From positions 372,001 through 436,000 of the forward strand of contig NW_023503727.1 of NCBI RefSeq assembly GCF_014529535.1: 64,000 bases of DNA. The letters run 5' to 3'. This DNA comes from Bradysia coprophila. Taxonomy: Eukaryota > Arthropoda > Insecta > Diptera > Sciaridae. Numbering within the stretch: the stretch's first letter is position 1; the number at the start of each line of letters is the position of its first letter. The position numbers were made by a program, and so were the translations under genes. Positions 33,365 to 45,030 of this stretch are shown piece by piece. A model generated the notes under the pieces. It searched no databases and was not told where the DNA came from. It was given only the letters and a program-made list of their open reading frames with translations.

Positions 33365-35298
33365 ATGCAAAGAAGCGAAATGAAGAGAATGGCTAAAAGA
33401 AAATGCGAACTGTGGATTTCGAATAATAAAGTGTTAGTCGGTAGCGGTAACAGTAAGAAACCGCATGCGCGCAATCCAAACTTCGAGACCGAAGAGACGA
33501 AATTGTTGATATCGTTATGGGGCGATCCGGTTGTACAGAAAACATTAATCACCACACACAAGAAGCATCCCGTTATACAGAAATTGGCTGTGAGTCTTTA
33601 TGTTTTTGCAGCATATGCATATCAACCTTGGGAATATGGGGAAATGTGACGTTGTTCGGCGGGGTTATGTTTACGTTTTTTGTTTTCATTTTCAAGCCCG
33701 TTTTAAACAGTTTTCCCATTTATTGTTTCAAGGTGCAATCGGTTCAAGGTAACAATCTGAAAATTATTTTTTGTTTGTGTAGGACACAGTTAGGTCTCGA
33801 CTGAACTTACAACAAGCTGTAGGCCTAAAAACCATTTTTATCCTAAGTTCGTGTTTTATTCAATAGGACAAAATGCGCGAGCACGGATACTACCGTTCGG
33901 CCGAAGAAATCAACACCAGAATCAAGAACCTAAAATGCTTCTACAATCGCATCAAAAAAGACGTCGAATTAGGCGTCATATCCGAGCCCACATGGAAGCA
34001 TTATCAGGCAATGGAAGAGATTATAACCCGTCCGGTATTCGGCAATCGGGTCCAGCAACCACACCTGTACAACGCACTGCAACAACAAAAAACTAATTCG
34101 CAGGACGCGAAATATTCGTGGATTAAGAAAATGGAAGCGGAAGACGACTCGAATGAATTGAGACCGGAAGATTTGCTGTCGGTCGAAGAAGAGCCAGATG
34201 ATGAAGATGATGACGATAACAATGAGTATGATGAGGATGATGACGGTGAAATGGATTTCGAGGATGCGTCGCTAGTACCAAAAGAGGAACCGATTGACAT
34301 CGATGATGAAGCAGCGTAAGTAGTCAAAATTATCCGGATGTGAAAGCGAAAGTTCTGATTTTTCGATATAATTTCTAGGAGTGATGTCGCGGACGCCGAT
34401 GACATTTTCCCGAAACTGTCACAATACCTTCAGTTAGCAAGCAACCAGCAGCTGGAATCAAAGAAACGGGCAACATCTCCGAAAATAAGCGACATCAAAA
34501 TCAAACAATCGCCTCCGTCAACACCAGCCACTCCAACTCCTGTATCAACCCCGACGCCAACCGCTATCACATCAACGGTAACAACGACAGCACCAGTCGT
34601 TATCAAGCCCACCACTCAGTCCAGTAAAATTTCGTTGGTACCGACAAACATTCTCATGAAACCTACCGCCACATCCCTTCCGCAATCATCGCTGAATTTT
34701 AGTCCTCAATTGTTCTGCGCCAAATCAGCATCTGGCACTCAAACCGTGTACACAACGACCAGTAACGGTGTGCCAATGAAAGTGTTGCTGGTAAATGCAC
34801 TGCAAACGCCGAAACGATTACCCACGCAGCAAACTCCACCGTTACTGCTGCCGAAAACCGTAACAACAACGGCGACCAAACTGACCACCACGACAGGAAT
34901 CGTAGATAGTAGCAAAACGGTCAATAAATTACCAACGACCGAGAGTTTGACTCAACGGAACGGAATCGGTGGCAATGTGCAGATAAACAAGTCATTCATT
35001 TCTAACCGAGAAAGTCGGAACGAAACTCGCGGTAAGTGGGAACTATCATTATACTGCGGTTGATAGTCAATTAGTTCATGTGTCCTCTTCTGCAGGCTTT
35101 AAAGGTCTATTGCATCGGCTGATTAACATCCAGAACGAATCGCTTGGTATAAGCAAACAACGACTGAAGATCGAGAGACAAAGATTTGAGTTTGAGCAAA
35201 ATATTGGAAAGAAATTGTTGAGTGTACTGACGAAAATGGCCAGCAACGGTACAAGTGATCCGAACAATAGTACCGCTGTCGATGCTGATAAATCGTAA
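33365..35298 (+). CDS. Myb/SANT-like DNA-binding protein with acidic and coiled-coil regions
   Basis: Exons 33365-33589, 33867-34315, 34379-35031 and 35096-35298 join with phases 0, 2, 1 to give 509 residues. Residues about 40-110 (ETEETKLLISLWGDP...HPVIQKLADKMREHGYYRS...INTRIKNLKCFYNRIKKD) form a Myb/SANT-like (trihelix type) domain: the spaced Trp and aromatic residues and the KNLKxxYxxxK signature are visible. Then follow a strongly acidic Asp/Glu tract (residues about 185-215), a Thr/Pro/Ser-rich low-complexity region, and a C-terminal helix with coiled-coil character (SKQRLKIERQRFEFEQNIGK). Such proteins usually bind DNA and recruit partners through the tail. The Met at 33365 is the first in frame; MKRMAKRK at 33380 is the alternative shared with the duplicate exon. 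It converges with PPIL2. Confidence 0.85.
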
Positions 35299-35325
35299 AA
35301 TATCATTCCGCACGTGATTACCGAG

Positions 35326-35331
35326 AATAAA
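35326..35331 (+). terminator. Candidate polyadenylation signal of the Myb/SANT-like gene
   Basis: AATAAA 28 bp after the stop codon. Confidence 0.6.
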
Positions 35332-35568
35332 TGGAGTAATTGCTTCACACAAACTGAACAAAGAATTTATTGCCATCTAACGTCTGGGTGTTCATCAGAA
35401 CGACTAGCGACACTAACTTATCTCACTTACCCTTTTCGCTGAATTCTCGATTTTTTAGGGACAAAGCTTTGACCAAAATGACTCGGTTCCAACGAAGCCA
35501 GTCCTCAATTCACGTTTCCCGTCCAAATCATAAAAATTCTCTAAAATTCACTTGCAAGTCGGTTTTAT

Positions 35569-37491
35569 TCACCACGAACTGAAATTCTCAAATTTATACG
35601 ACGCATCCTTTCGCTTCTGTTTCTTTGCCACCGTCACATCGTCAACATTGTCCACTGTCGTCTTCTTACTACTGCTACCACCGATGTTCAAGTATTTACC
35701 GATACCATCCCGGTACACTTTCAACGGCTGATTTTTCTGTTGCTTTCGCTTCGCTTCATCTTCGATCGCCTTACGTTGCTTCTCGATTTCGTCTTCCCTT
35801 TCTTTAGCCAATTGTTCGTCGGCCTCCACAAACGGATCGACGAAGACATGAACCTTCAGGATGTGAATGTTTTCGATAGGCCGATCATTCTTGTCCACTT
35901 CAATCTTTTCCATCTCGTTCAGCGAATCCATACCGCCAACCAGTTTACCGAATATTGTGTGATGACCATCCAAATTCTTGCATGACCGGTACGTTATGAA
36001 ACTGTGTGGGAAAAAGAGAAAAATTATTTTCAACCGAAGGGAGTCGGTACTGACAATGGTCACACTTACAATTGAGAACCGTTCGTGTTGGGACCCGAAT
36101 TAGCCATTGACACGATTCCTCGTCCTGTGTGTGACAGTTGAGGTTTTATTTCATCTTCGAATCCCTTGCCCCAGATCGATTGACCACCTTTTCCGGTACC
36201 TTTCGGATCGCCACCCTGAATCTGCAAAGTAAAGAGTAAAGAACCGCAACAGCTAACTAGAGTTAGAAGTTCTCACCATGAAATTTTTCACCGAACGGTG
36301 GAACAGCGTCCCATTGTAATACCCGTCTTGGCAATGACGCATGAAATTCTCACAAGTTTTCGGTACCAAATTGCAATACAGTTCGATGTTCAGCGGCCCG
36401 TGACTTGTGACCAATTGAACGTAACCCTTTTTCTTCACCCGCTCGTACCTGACTTCATGATCGGCCAGAATGGCAGCTTCGTGATTAAACACTGGAACCA
36501 TTGCAGTGCTGGTAAAACTAGCTGCAACAGCTCCTGTCGAGTAGTGAGCAGCGTTAAACTTGTCGGCTACTTCTCGAGATGTTGTTGCCTCTGCGACAGC
36601 TGGCTTATAATCCTTTTCCAATTGCTGTAAAATGTCCTTCGTTTCAGCCGACACCGTTTTCAATCGCCCCTGTGGATCTTTCTTCTCCAATTTCTCCTCT
36701 TCCGTTTCGACGCGCAGTTTTCTCTTGATGTGGTGAAAGGTGGAAATGTTAAATTTTTCGAGCGCAGACGGATCCTGTATCGTTATTATATCTTTGCGAG
36801 TGAACGCCTCATCGTTCACCAAATCTTTCCAATTTTTTGTCTTAATGTTCAGCTGATCGACGGCCTCGAATGAGAAAACATTTCCGGTGGTGCCAATGGC
36901 AACAATGTGCGAATTCTTGGTGAACGGTTTGAATAGCGATGGGCAATGGTATGCATCGTCGGAGTTTTTGTAAAATGTCAATTTAATCAAATCCTTAACG
37001 GCCAATGGTTTGCCGGTGATTGGATTGATTTTGTATTTCTTGTGAAACGCCAGTATCGCCTCCAGTTCGAATATGTTGCCGTCGGTGTCACAATACGGAT
37101 TCTCAAACGGGGCCATTGTGATGGTACAATGGAAAAATGGCAATCGTTTGAATTTGATGTGCTCATTTTCACTCGACTCAGTCTTCTTTCCGCCATAGAA
37201 TTGGGACCATTCCGTGTACGTAAGGTACCTGTTTTAACGAGAAAATGCAATCAGAAACTCGCGGACCATTTACTTTTACAAGCGGCTCCAGATGATGGAA
37301 ATGATTGAGAAGAGGCAGAATTTTGGAGTTGAACATTGATTGTCCTAAGGAGCAAGCTTGAGAGATGGTGTCTCCTGGATCCCCGACATTTCAATGCTTT
37401 GACCTGACCTTGTATATGAAAAATGGTTGTGTGAAAGTGGAGCGGTTCTGAAAACTTACATTTTGTCCTTCTGATGTTGCCTTTTACCCAT
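35569..37491 (-). CDS. PPIL2: PPIL2: U-box and cyclophilin-domain protein
   Basis: Minus-strand exons 37491-37460, 37228-36277, 36221-36070 and 36001-35569 give 522 residues, close to the usual length of about 520. The N-terminus [19 protein letters not shown] is characteristic. A U-box-like region follows (residues about 40-110, [37 protein letters not shown]). The C-terminal half carries a cyclophilin domain: [19 protein letters not shown], then [19 protein letters not shown] and [17 protein letters not shown] Lys-rich tail follows. The family has spliceosome association and ubiquitin-ligase activity in the nucleus; isomerase activity is often weak. Its AATAAA (35569-35564) overlaps the TGA stop by one base, so the 3' UTR may be extremely short unless another signal is used. 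Confidence 0.96.
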
Positions 37492-37649
37492 TTTGAATTA
37501 ATGTTTCTGCGAACGTAAATTTATATGTAAACAAAAAGTAGGATTACGACTGAAACAAAATGTGACAGCTACAATTTTTGGAGATCTGTCAGAGACAACT
37601 GTCATACCTGCAGCCGTGTTTAAGTCAAGTCTTCGCCATGAATTGAGCC
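37492..37649. other. Upstream region of PPIL2
   Basis: Short spacer expected to hold the PPIL2 promoter. No TATA box is evident. Confidence 0.4.
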
Positions 37650-38050
37650 ACATAGACTGTTACGGCATATGTTCATATAAATATTTGACATATCCCCCAA
37701 GGCAAGTTAAAATAACTGGTCTAAATTATATTTCCTTATAGACTGTATGATCAGAGCGAGAAAACCGAAGACTAGTTATTATAACTTGCCTTGGGGTACT
37801 TGTCAAAGTATTTGCTTCTCTTTCAACGTGATACGTTGAGAGCGAGAGGACAGAAGAGCAGTTTATTTTAACTTTCCTTGAGGTACCTGTCAAAATATCT
37901 TCTTCTCTTTCATCATAACACACTATATCATCAGCTTGTGGTATGGGTACGTTTAGAGAAGATGAATTCGGACGGTTGGACGAGATTTTTTATATCATCA
38001 GTCTATAGTGTTATGATGAATGAGAAAGAAATATTTTGACAAGTATATCA
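37650..38050. repeat. Repeat I, copy 1
   Basis: Imperfect repeats of about 95 bp with the words CAGAGCGAGAAAACCGAAGA, AACTTGCCTTGGGGTACTTG and TTCATCATAACAC, some in inverted order. The same words occur at 49255-49400. Probably a small DNA element; limits unclear. Confidence 0.55.
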
Positions 38051-38055
38051 TTGCC

Positions 38056-39700
38056 CTACGTTAGTGAAGGGCCGTGACGCAAGTCCGTTCACACTGAAAA
38101 ATTTGACCAAAAAAATTTTCCGCAGGACTGAGGAACATATTATACACGAACTTTTTGACTTTTCCCCCTTTGCTCCTACTACCCCCAAAGTATTTTATTC
38201 GTAATCTGGGCGTCCATACGAGTTCAACGAGCTATCACACGCCTCATAAGGTTAAAATTTGGCCGAGATATTAAATTTCAAAACTTGGAAATTTGCAGAA
38301 ATTTGTATGAAGAAATTCATTTTCATACATTTTGAAATTGATGAATTTTACCAACCTTTGTCACTCTGTCACTTTGTCACTCTGTTAACCGAAACTTTTG
38401 AATTTACCGGCGGATTTGGCTGAAATTTTCAGGGTATGTTAAGGACGTAATTCTAAGAAACTAATTTGAGGGAATTTTTATAAAAGCTTATAATTTCGGA
38501 GTTATGAGCGTGTTAAGCTATTGAGCTATGGAACCTATAACTCGGAAAATATGGCAGATAGAAAGTTCGTTTAAAAGACAAATTTATAGAGTTTCAGATT
38601 TCAGTCGACACGTGTTTCATGGTTTTCCTAAAAAGTCTTCTATTTGGGAGCTATGAGCGTTTTAAGTGCGAACTATGTCATCCATAACTCGGAAAATACG
38701 GCAGGTGGAAACTTCGTGTAAAAGACAAAGTTATAGAGTTTTAGATTCTAGTCGATGCGTGTTTCATGGTTTCCCTAAAAAGTCGCTTATTTTGGAGATA
38801 TGGGCGTTTTAAGTGCGAGCTATGTCAGCCATAACTCGGAAAATACTGCAGATAGAAAGTTCGTTTAAAAGACAAATTGATAGAGTTTTACATTCTAGTC
38901 GACACGTGTTTCATGGTTTTCTTAAAAAATCGCTTATTTGGGAGCTATGAGCGTTTTAAGTGCCTCAAATTTTCGATTTTGGTCAAATTTTCGATATTCG
39001 TGAATTTTTCGATTTTAGACTTTTCGATTTTCATCAAATTTTTGAATTCCGTAAAATTTTCGATTTTCGTCAAATGAAAGCTGGAAGGTTGAGATCAAAG
39101 AGAAAGTTATACAGTTTTCTAAGAAGAATATTTTCGTTCAAACTGCATAGTATAATTGTCTATTATCTTCGACCCAATTCTAAAAAATCACAACTTACAA
39201 AGGAGCTGATATCGCCCAAAACCACTTGCAGTGGAGGTGTGACGCAAGTCCTGTTATCCACTTACAAAAGAACTGATATCGGTGTAGGTGACGCTTACAG
39301 ATTCTACACGCAAAAAGATATGCGTCACAAATGGCAGCTGATGAGCAAAGTACGCGAAAGTTTTATCTTACCAGAAAAATTTTAGGAAGAAAATTAAAAT
39401 AAAAAAGTTTGCGTCACAAGTGGCAGATGTTGAGGAAGGAAAATTTTTATAATTGTGAAATATATTCCTTTAATGAATGGAATTCAAACGGAAGAAAGCC
39501 GAATCATCTGCTACTTTTTGACGCAAACTTTTTTATTCCTAAAATTTTTCTGGTAAGATTTTTGTTGATAAAACTTTCGCGTACTTTGCTCATCAGCTGC
39601 CATTTGTGACGCATATCTTTTTGCGTGTAGAATCTGTAAGCGTCACCAACACCGATATCAGTTCTTTTGTAAGTGGATAACAGGACCTGCGTCACACCTC
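38056..39700 (+). mobile_element. Repeat family C, copy 3 (uninterrupted)
   Basis: Starts CCTACGTTAGTGAAGGGCC then GTGACGCAAGTC. It carries three to four direct repeats of about 148 bp (GAGCGTGTTAAGC at 38506; GAGCGTTTTAAGTGC near 38654, 38803 and 38948), a short ATTTTCGATTTTCGTCAAA section, and a terminal foldback at 39234-39700. It supplies the empty sites for the family A and element D insertions in copy 2. Confidence 0.75.
39234..39700. repeat. Foldback closing family C copy 3
   Basis: The arms begin GAGGTGTGACGCAAGTCCTG and end in the complement CAGGACCTGCGTCACACCTC. An inner GCGTCACAAGTGGCAGATGT matches the 2.1-2.6 kb foldback. The loop lies around 39430-39510. Confidence 0.85.
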
Positions 39701-40229
39701 TATAAAATGGCGATCTGCGTGACCTCCCAAAGTTTACAGCGAGTGATTACGTTTTAGAGTACCGTATCTTGAAGAAGACATATAACCTCAAGAATATTTC
39801 ACAGTTCGTGAAAAATGTCTGAAAAATAAACCAATGCAAAATGATTGAAAAATGTTGACGTAAAATATGAGAGCCAACTGCCAACTATTTTTCATCCTTG
39901 ATGTTTAAATGTTTAAATGTTTAAAATTTCCAATTTTCTGGAAGCGAGGTTAAGTTTGTTTATTTGTTGAACTCAATAGGTTTGTTCCAAAAAACCGTAA
40001 ACCCGAACTTTGACAACACGAACGACAACTATTTCATCCACAGAGACGAAAATAACCTAAATGTTAACTAATTTCTTTGTAAAATTTTTCTTTACAATTT
40101 TCGTCAACCTGAAAGTTGAGGTTAAGTTGCCTTCTGTGGATGAAATTTGACATTTCGAAATGACCCTGGAACAAAGCTATAGATTTGGTTAAATTTTAAT
40201 GAAGAAAGAGTTCGTCTGGCGATAAAATA
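39701..40229. other. No feature seen
   Basis: AT-rich spacer without a supported gene. Confidence 0.35.
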
Positions 40230-40434
40230 CAATGAAAGTAGATAAGTAGGTATGGCAAGTCCATACAAGTCGGAGCACATACGGATTTGCATGGCGCCAC
40301 CTCAAACGAACTCATTTCTAGTGGAAATTTTCACTAGAAATGAGTTCGTCTGAGGTGGCGCCCTGCAAATCCGTATGTGCTCCGGCTAGAACAAATTTGA
40401 ACGTTTGGCCATACCTATCTATTTACTTTCATTG
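40230..40434. mobile_element. MITE-like hairpin upstream of shugoshin
   Basis: Outer arms CAATGAAAGTAGATAAGTAG and their complement near 40415-40434; the inner stem runs GGAGCACATACGGATTTGC (40272) to GCAAATCCGTATGTGCTCC (40383), with CTCATTTCTAGTG and CACTAGAAATGAG at the tip. Nearly loop-free. Confidence 0.75.
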
Positions 40435-40796
40435 ATAAAATAACCGAAATCGATATTTTCTCCGCTCCATGCAAATTCTGACATTAGACCATACCTTATA
40501 TATAGTTTCAGTTGCTTGGAAGAAGTAATCGTGCATTTAACACATTATTCCATTAGTTGGCCATAGTTGTGGTTGGAAAAACCTAACAGAACCAATAAAT
40601 TTAAATAGAAAAAGAAAGATACGTTCTTGTCAATTTCGGCATGGCTACAAACATTTGATGGCTCTGATCTCCGGTTTTCGCCCCGTTCGCCAGCTGTCAA
40701 TTTTGGCAGTTTCATAGTCATTGACGACGCCATATAAATATCGTTTATTTGAAATACTTTTTGTTGTTCAACTGATAAATTTTGTTTACTCGTTTT

Positions 40797-42104
40797 ATGA
40801 TGGACGAGAGCGATTCGAATGAAAGCAGCAATGTAACGAATGATGACAGCATTGGATGCAACGAATCCGACAATAAGCTCACACAATACATGCTGATTAA
40901 TAAGGTAAACAGACTTTGCTTTCCATGAAACACATAGGTCTACGGCTAATGCATTTTGATATGTTATTGTAAGTCGACAATATTTTCTGTCCATAGGAGC
41001 TCAGTAAAACACTGGTCGTACTACGAGCCGAAAATGCCAGACTGCGAAACAATAACAAAGAGCTGAATTTGGAGAATCTAACCTATCGCAACGAGTTGAC
41101 CGGCAATCGTGCCGAAATAGCGGAATGGCGAAAAAAGTTCACAAAATTGCAGGCCATGCATATTAAGCATGTGGAAGTGTTAACGACAGAACTGCAATCC
41201 TATGCCAATAAATTAACCGGCGTGTTCGGCAGCGATGATGAGAATGTCGACGCTGAAACGACAGGCAGAGTAACCGAACAGCATTCAACAATAGTGAACT
41301 CTCCCTCAAATGACGACGATCGTGAGAATGTTCCACCACGGGTGAGCAGATCGGAACCATCCAGCAAACAGCCCAATATACTAGATGAGAACCGTAAGTT
41401 TTAGGCTACCGATCGACAGAAATATTTGTAAGAATTTCACATCAATTTCCGTAGCGTCCAACCTAAACACGATAAACGAAGAAAGTGAAGACGACATTGA
41501 GACCAGCTATTCGGAACAAATTTCATTGGTCACATCAACGCATGAGTCAAACGTATCCGAGGTAACAACAACAAATGAAACGACTTGCGGATCAGATGCA
41601 TCAAAAACAATTGTTGCTCGAAATTCAATGTCTGACTCTTCCGAAATGGCAAGCATGAATTCCGACAAGGAAAACGAACGGCCATCCAGTTTTCTCGGTA
41701 CAAAGCTGAATATCACCCACGTGAATAGCCCACTGACTACTGGAAGCGATTCAACAACCATCCGTACACGTGCCACTGAATCAAGCCAAAGGTCTTCGAC
41801 TCCGTTAAAAGAAAAATTCATCACACAGCGCCGTACACACAAGCGGACGGCTGAAGAAAATTCTTTCGACGACCCGAAAACTCCAGAGCTAGTTTCCAGC
41901 ACCCCATACAAACGTAAAAGGAGTGCCACACAAACTGAAGTAGACAAGAGGAACAGCACACCAGTAAAGTCGAACGATTCGGTTCGAATGACTAGAAGAT
42001 CAACAATGTCAATTTCAAGCAGTGGTAGGCCAAAGAGAAGTGCATGTCCGGTCAGTTTCGTTGAGCCAAAATTGAATACAAAAATGAGACGACCTCGTAC
42101 GTAA
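40797..42104 (+). CDS. mei-S332: Shugoshin (centromeric cohesin protector)
   Basis: Exons 40797-40904, 40997-41393 and 41455-42104 (phases 0 and 1) give 384 residues; a second Met follows at once (40800). Residues about 37-85 form the N-terminal coiled coil expected of shugoshins (KTLVVLRAENARLRNNNKEL...LTYRNELTG), which dimerises and binds PP2A-B'. The middle is a long Ser/Thr/Glu-rich region without fixed structure. The C-terminus has the basic SGO motif (RPKRSACPVSFVEPKLNTKM, then RRPRT), which binds phosphorylated histone H2A at centromeres. Low similarity elsewhere is normal for the family. AATAAA follows at 42138-42143. The symbol is that of the Drosophila protein; a long antisense frame across exon 3 is a shadow. 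Confidence 0.9.
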
Positions 42105-43129
42105 GGAAAGAAATATTGCACAGAAATGAATCGATAAAATAAAAGTTTTTTTTTTTGCCACACCGTGGCATGTACATGGTACTTTTCATATTTACTGTGT
42201 TCCCTTGCACCGACCCCTTCATAATCCTAGACTTCACACAACATTTGCCCCTCTTCAAATTTTAAAATAAAAACCTGGAAGCGACAGATTACGGTACATG
42301 GCAACTTCAAGATCCTCTGATTTCATTTATAAGTAATTTAGGTTGGATACTAATAAACGACCGATAAATTAATTCAAAACTACCGATAAAAAGTAATAAA
42401 TGACCGATAAATATGGTACCGATAGAAAATAATAAATGATCGATAGGAAATCCACAAGTACCGATAAAAATATTCAAAACTACCGATAATTTTTTACCGA
42501 TAAAAAGTACTAAAATACCGATAAGTTGGGATCTTTATCGATCGTTAATCACTCTTTATCGGTAATCTATTATTTTTTATCGATCATTCATTATATTCTA
42601 TCGGTAGTTCAATATATTCTATCTGTAATTTATTATTTGTTATCGGTAGTCTATTATATTCCATCGGTAATTTATTATTTTTTATCGGTACTTCCGTTTT
42701 TTCTACCGGTAGTTTATTATTCTTAATGACCAAATACCGTTCTGTCTCGCCGGGATTTTTTTTTGTTTATGGGAAATATTCCTCGAAATATTCGGCTCGA
42801 AATAAAACCATCTCAATAAAAAAATATTTGAGCCAGACAATAATATACTCTTACGGCTCTTACAGCCAAGAAGAAATATTAACAAAAAAAAAACAGAAAG
42901 GTCACGATCCCACAATAATAGAGGAATGATACGAATGTGGTAATAGTGTGGTGATGGTGAGGCTCCCAGTCTATAATTTTCAATGGCCCTTTATTATATT
43001 GCTAGAAGGATTGCGCAAGTGACTTATCTCACTCACTCATAAATCTGATTTTATAAGTTATAAGTCAGATGGTCATAAGTCGTAAGTTATAAGTCGACTA
43101 CGTACGAAATCATAGGTATAAGTCATAAG

Positions 43130-43395
43130 TTGGTAGGTATGGAAATTCTGGAAAATTCGTGGAAATTTGTGGTAAATCAGAAAAAGTTAGGAAAGTTAGT
43201 GGAAAATCAGGAAAATGACGGAAATTTGTAGTAAATCAGGAAAATTTGTGGAAAATTCGTGGAAAATTAGGGAAATTTGTGGAAAATCAGGGAAATTCGT
43301 GGAAATTTGCAGAAAATGAGGAAAATTAGGAAGATTCGTGGAAAATCAGATAAATTTGTATAAATTTGAGGGAAATCGGGAAAAATCCCTTGACT
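43130..43395. repeat. Purine-rich tandem repeat in element F
   Basis: Irregular repeats of GGAAAATTTGTGGAAAATCAG-type words, about 20 bp each, almost free of C on this strand. Confidence 0.8.
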
Positions 43396-43448
43396 AAAAG
43401 TCAAGAGTCTTACGTCAGAACGGGCGATAATCGGTAACCAATATTTTT

Positions 43449-43694
43449 CATATGCAGAATGAGCACCAGCTGAATATCACCAGCTGGATCTGCTAACACA
43501 CACTTATTGTATGATAAACAATCAAAACACATTCTTAACAATGTGTTTACTTCATTCATACGTGTTATGTGCGCGTAGATGACGTTAACGTAGAAATGCA
43601 CTCTGTGTAGGTTGTCTTTGAATTGTATACAATACAAAGTGTTTTTGTTTGTACACCAGCTGGTGATATTCAGCTGGTGGTCATTCTGCATATG
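43449..43694. mobile_element. MITE nested in element F
   Basis: Ends CATATGCAGAATGAGCACCA and TGGTCATTCTGCATATG; the arms of about 44 bp include the double palindrome CAGCTGAATATCACCAGCTG. The element lies in the spacer between the arms of F. Confidence 0.75.
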
Positions 43695-44155
43695 AGAAAA
43701 ATTTAGCAATTGTATTTCTTCTTGGCTATAATAATCCAGAGCCGTAAAAGTACACTATTTTCTGGCTCGAATATATTTTATTGAGTTAGAAAAAACGGAA
43801 GTACCGATATAAAATAATAAATTACCGATGGAATATAATAGACTACCGATAACAAATAATAAATTACCGATAGAATATATTGAACTACCGATAGAATATA
43901 ATGAATGATCGATAAAAAATAATAGATTACCGATAAAGAGTGATTAACGATCGATAAAGATCCCAACTTATCGGTATTTTAGTACTTTTTATCGGTAAAA
44001 AATTATCGGTAGTTTTGAATATTTTTATCGGTACTTGTGGATTTCCTATCGATCATTTATTATTTTCTATCGGTACCATATTTATCGGTCATTTATTACT
44101 TTTTATCGGTAGTATTGAATTAATTTATCGGTCGAATATAATATCCCATTTAGGT

Positions 44156-44689
44156 TCTCTGCAGCCTTTAACGTGAATTATTCTTTCACCAGAAAAACAG
44201 AATGAATGATACCTTAACCTCACGGGTAAGCGGATGCTAATGCCAAAATGCTTGTACCAAAATTACCGGATTTGAGGTCAACGATTAACTGATGCTCGGA
44301 GCAGCTTATGTTTTGAAAGAATTTGTAAGGGTAAGGGATGTAACATACTCTTAACTAGTAAGCTCTTTTAAGATAATACAGACATGACGTTGGTTCATGA
44401 TGACGCCAGAAACGTCAGTCATCATATATCTTGTTCGACTCGAATTAGAGCAATTGTGGTCCGGTCTATGTTCTCTATTATTTAGCGTATTAGTCTATGT
44501 TGTCTAAAAAGCATTAGCTTCAGTTCGTTATAAGGCAGGTGCAAATAACGGGTCTCCTAAGGTTAAATTTCGTGTACCGATACAACAATTGTATGCATGT
44601 AGTGTTGGTTTACCTTATATAGATGGAACAATGGAAATACAATGACAACGGCTATCTGCACTTACCTTATAACACAATTATTGTCTGTG
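44156..44689. other. No feature seen
   Basis: Spacer without supported gene or repeat. Confidence 0.35.
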
Positions 44690-44900
44690 GGTTAGCAATG
44701 TATTGTATTTGTGGCCTCGGGTACTTTTAGTGTTTTCCGATGCTAGTCACTGTGCTAGCAGATTACTGTGGACCTTTTTAGGAGATACTACCACGATTCT
44801 CTTGGAGATACATTTGTATGGGAATTTCGGATCGAATTTCTGGTCTCGGGTACTTCCAGTGTTTTCAATGCGGATCATATGGTGCTAGCAGACATCTTTG
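44690..44900 (+). repeat. Repeat K, copy 1
   Basis: Contains CTCGGGTACTT, TGTGCTAGCAGA, GTGGACCTTTTTAGGAGA and TTTCTGGTCTCGGGTACTTC. Similar words in the same order lie at 60266-60720. Nature unknown. Confidence 0.55.
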
Positions 44901-45030
44901 GTCCTCTTATGCTATCGATATGTTAATTCAAAGTGGTGCTTCCACTCAATGATCTATACGGTGAGTAACAACAACTTCGTCCCAAACTATTATTTATTTA
45001 AAAAAGAAAATTTGATTACAATTCATCTAT

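Larger units (their letters stand above)
42344..44147. mobile_element. Foldback element F with ATCGATAA-type motif arms
   Basis: Flanked by identical 8-bp duplications ATTTAGGT (42336-42343 and 44148-44155). Arms of about 450-550 bp, 42344-42890 and 43700-44147, are reverse complements. Their outer parts consist of ACCGATAAAAAGTAATAAAT-like words repeated every 20 to 30 bp; the inner parts contain CTTACGGCTCT and AAATATTTGAGCC. The centre holds a purine-rich tandem stretch and a nested MITE. The frames in the arms (LSVIYYFLS repeats) are products of the motif array. Confidence 0.9.

Noticed and set aside
34004-34405. Minus-strand Ser-rich ORF
   Set aside because: Antisense of the GAT/GAA-rich acidic tract in the Myb/SANT-like gene.
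40545-40994. 149-codon minus-strand ORF near shugoshin
   Set aside because: Overlaps shugoshin exon 1 and its splice donor; no family resemblance. Could be re-tested with expression data.
41507-42163. 218-codon minus-strand ORF
   Set aside because: Antisense to the last shugoshin exon, which carries the SGO motif.
42526-42726. LSVIYYFLS-repeat ORF, also mirrored at 43778-43966
   Set aside because: Product of the ATCGATAA motif array in foldback F.
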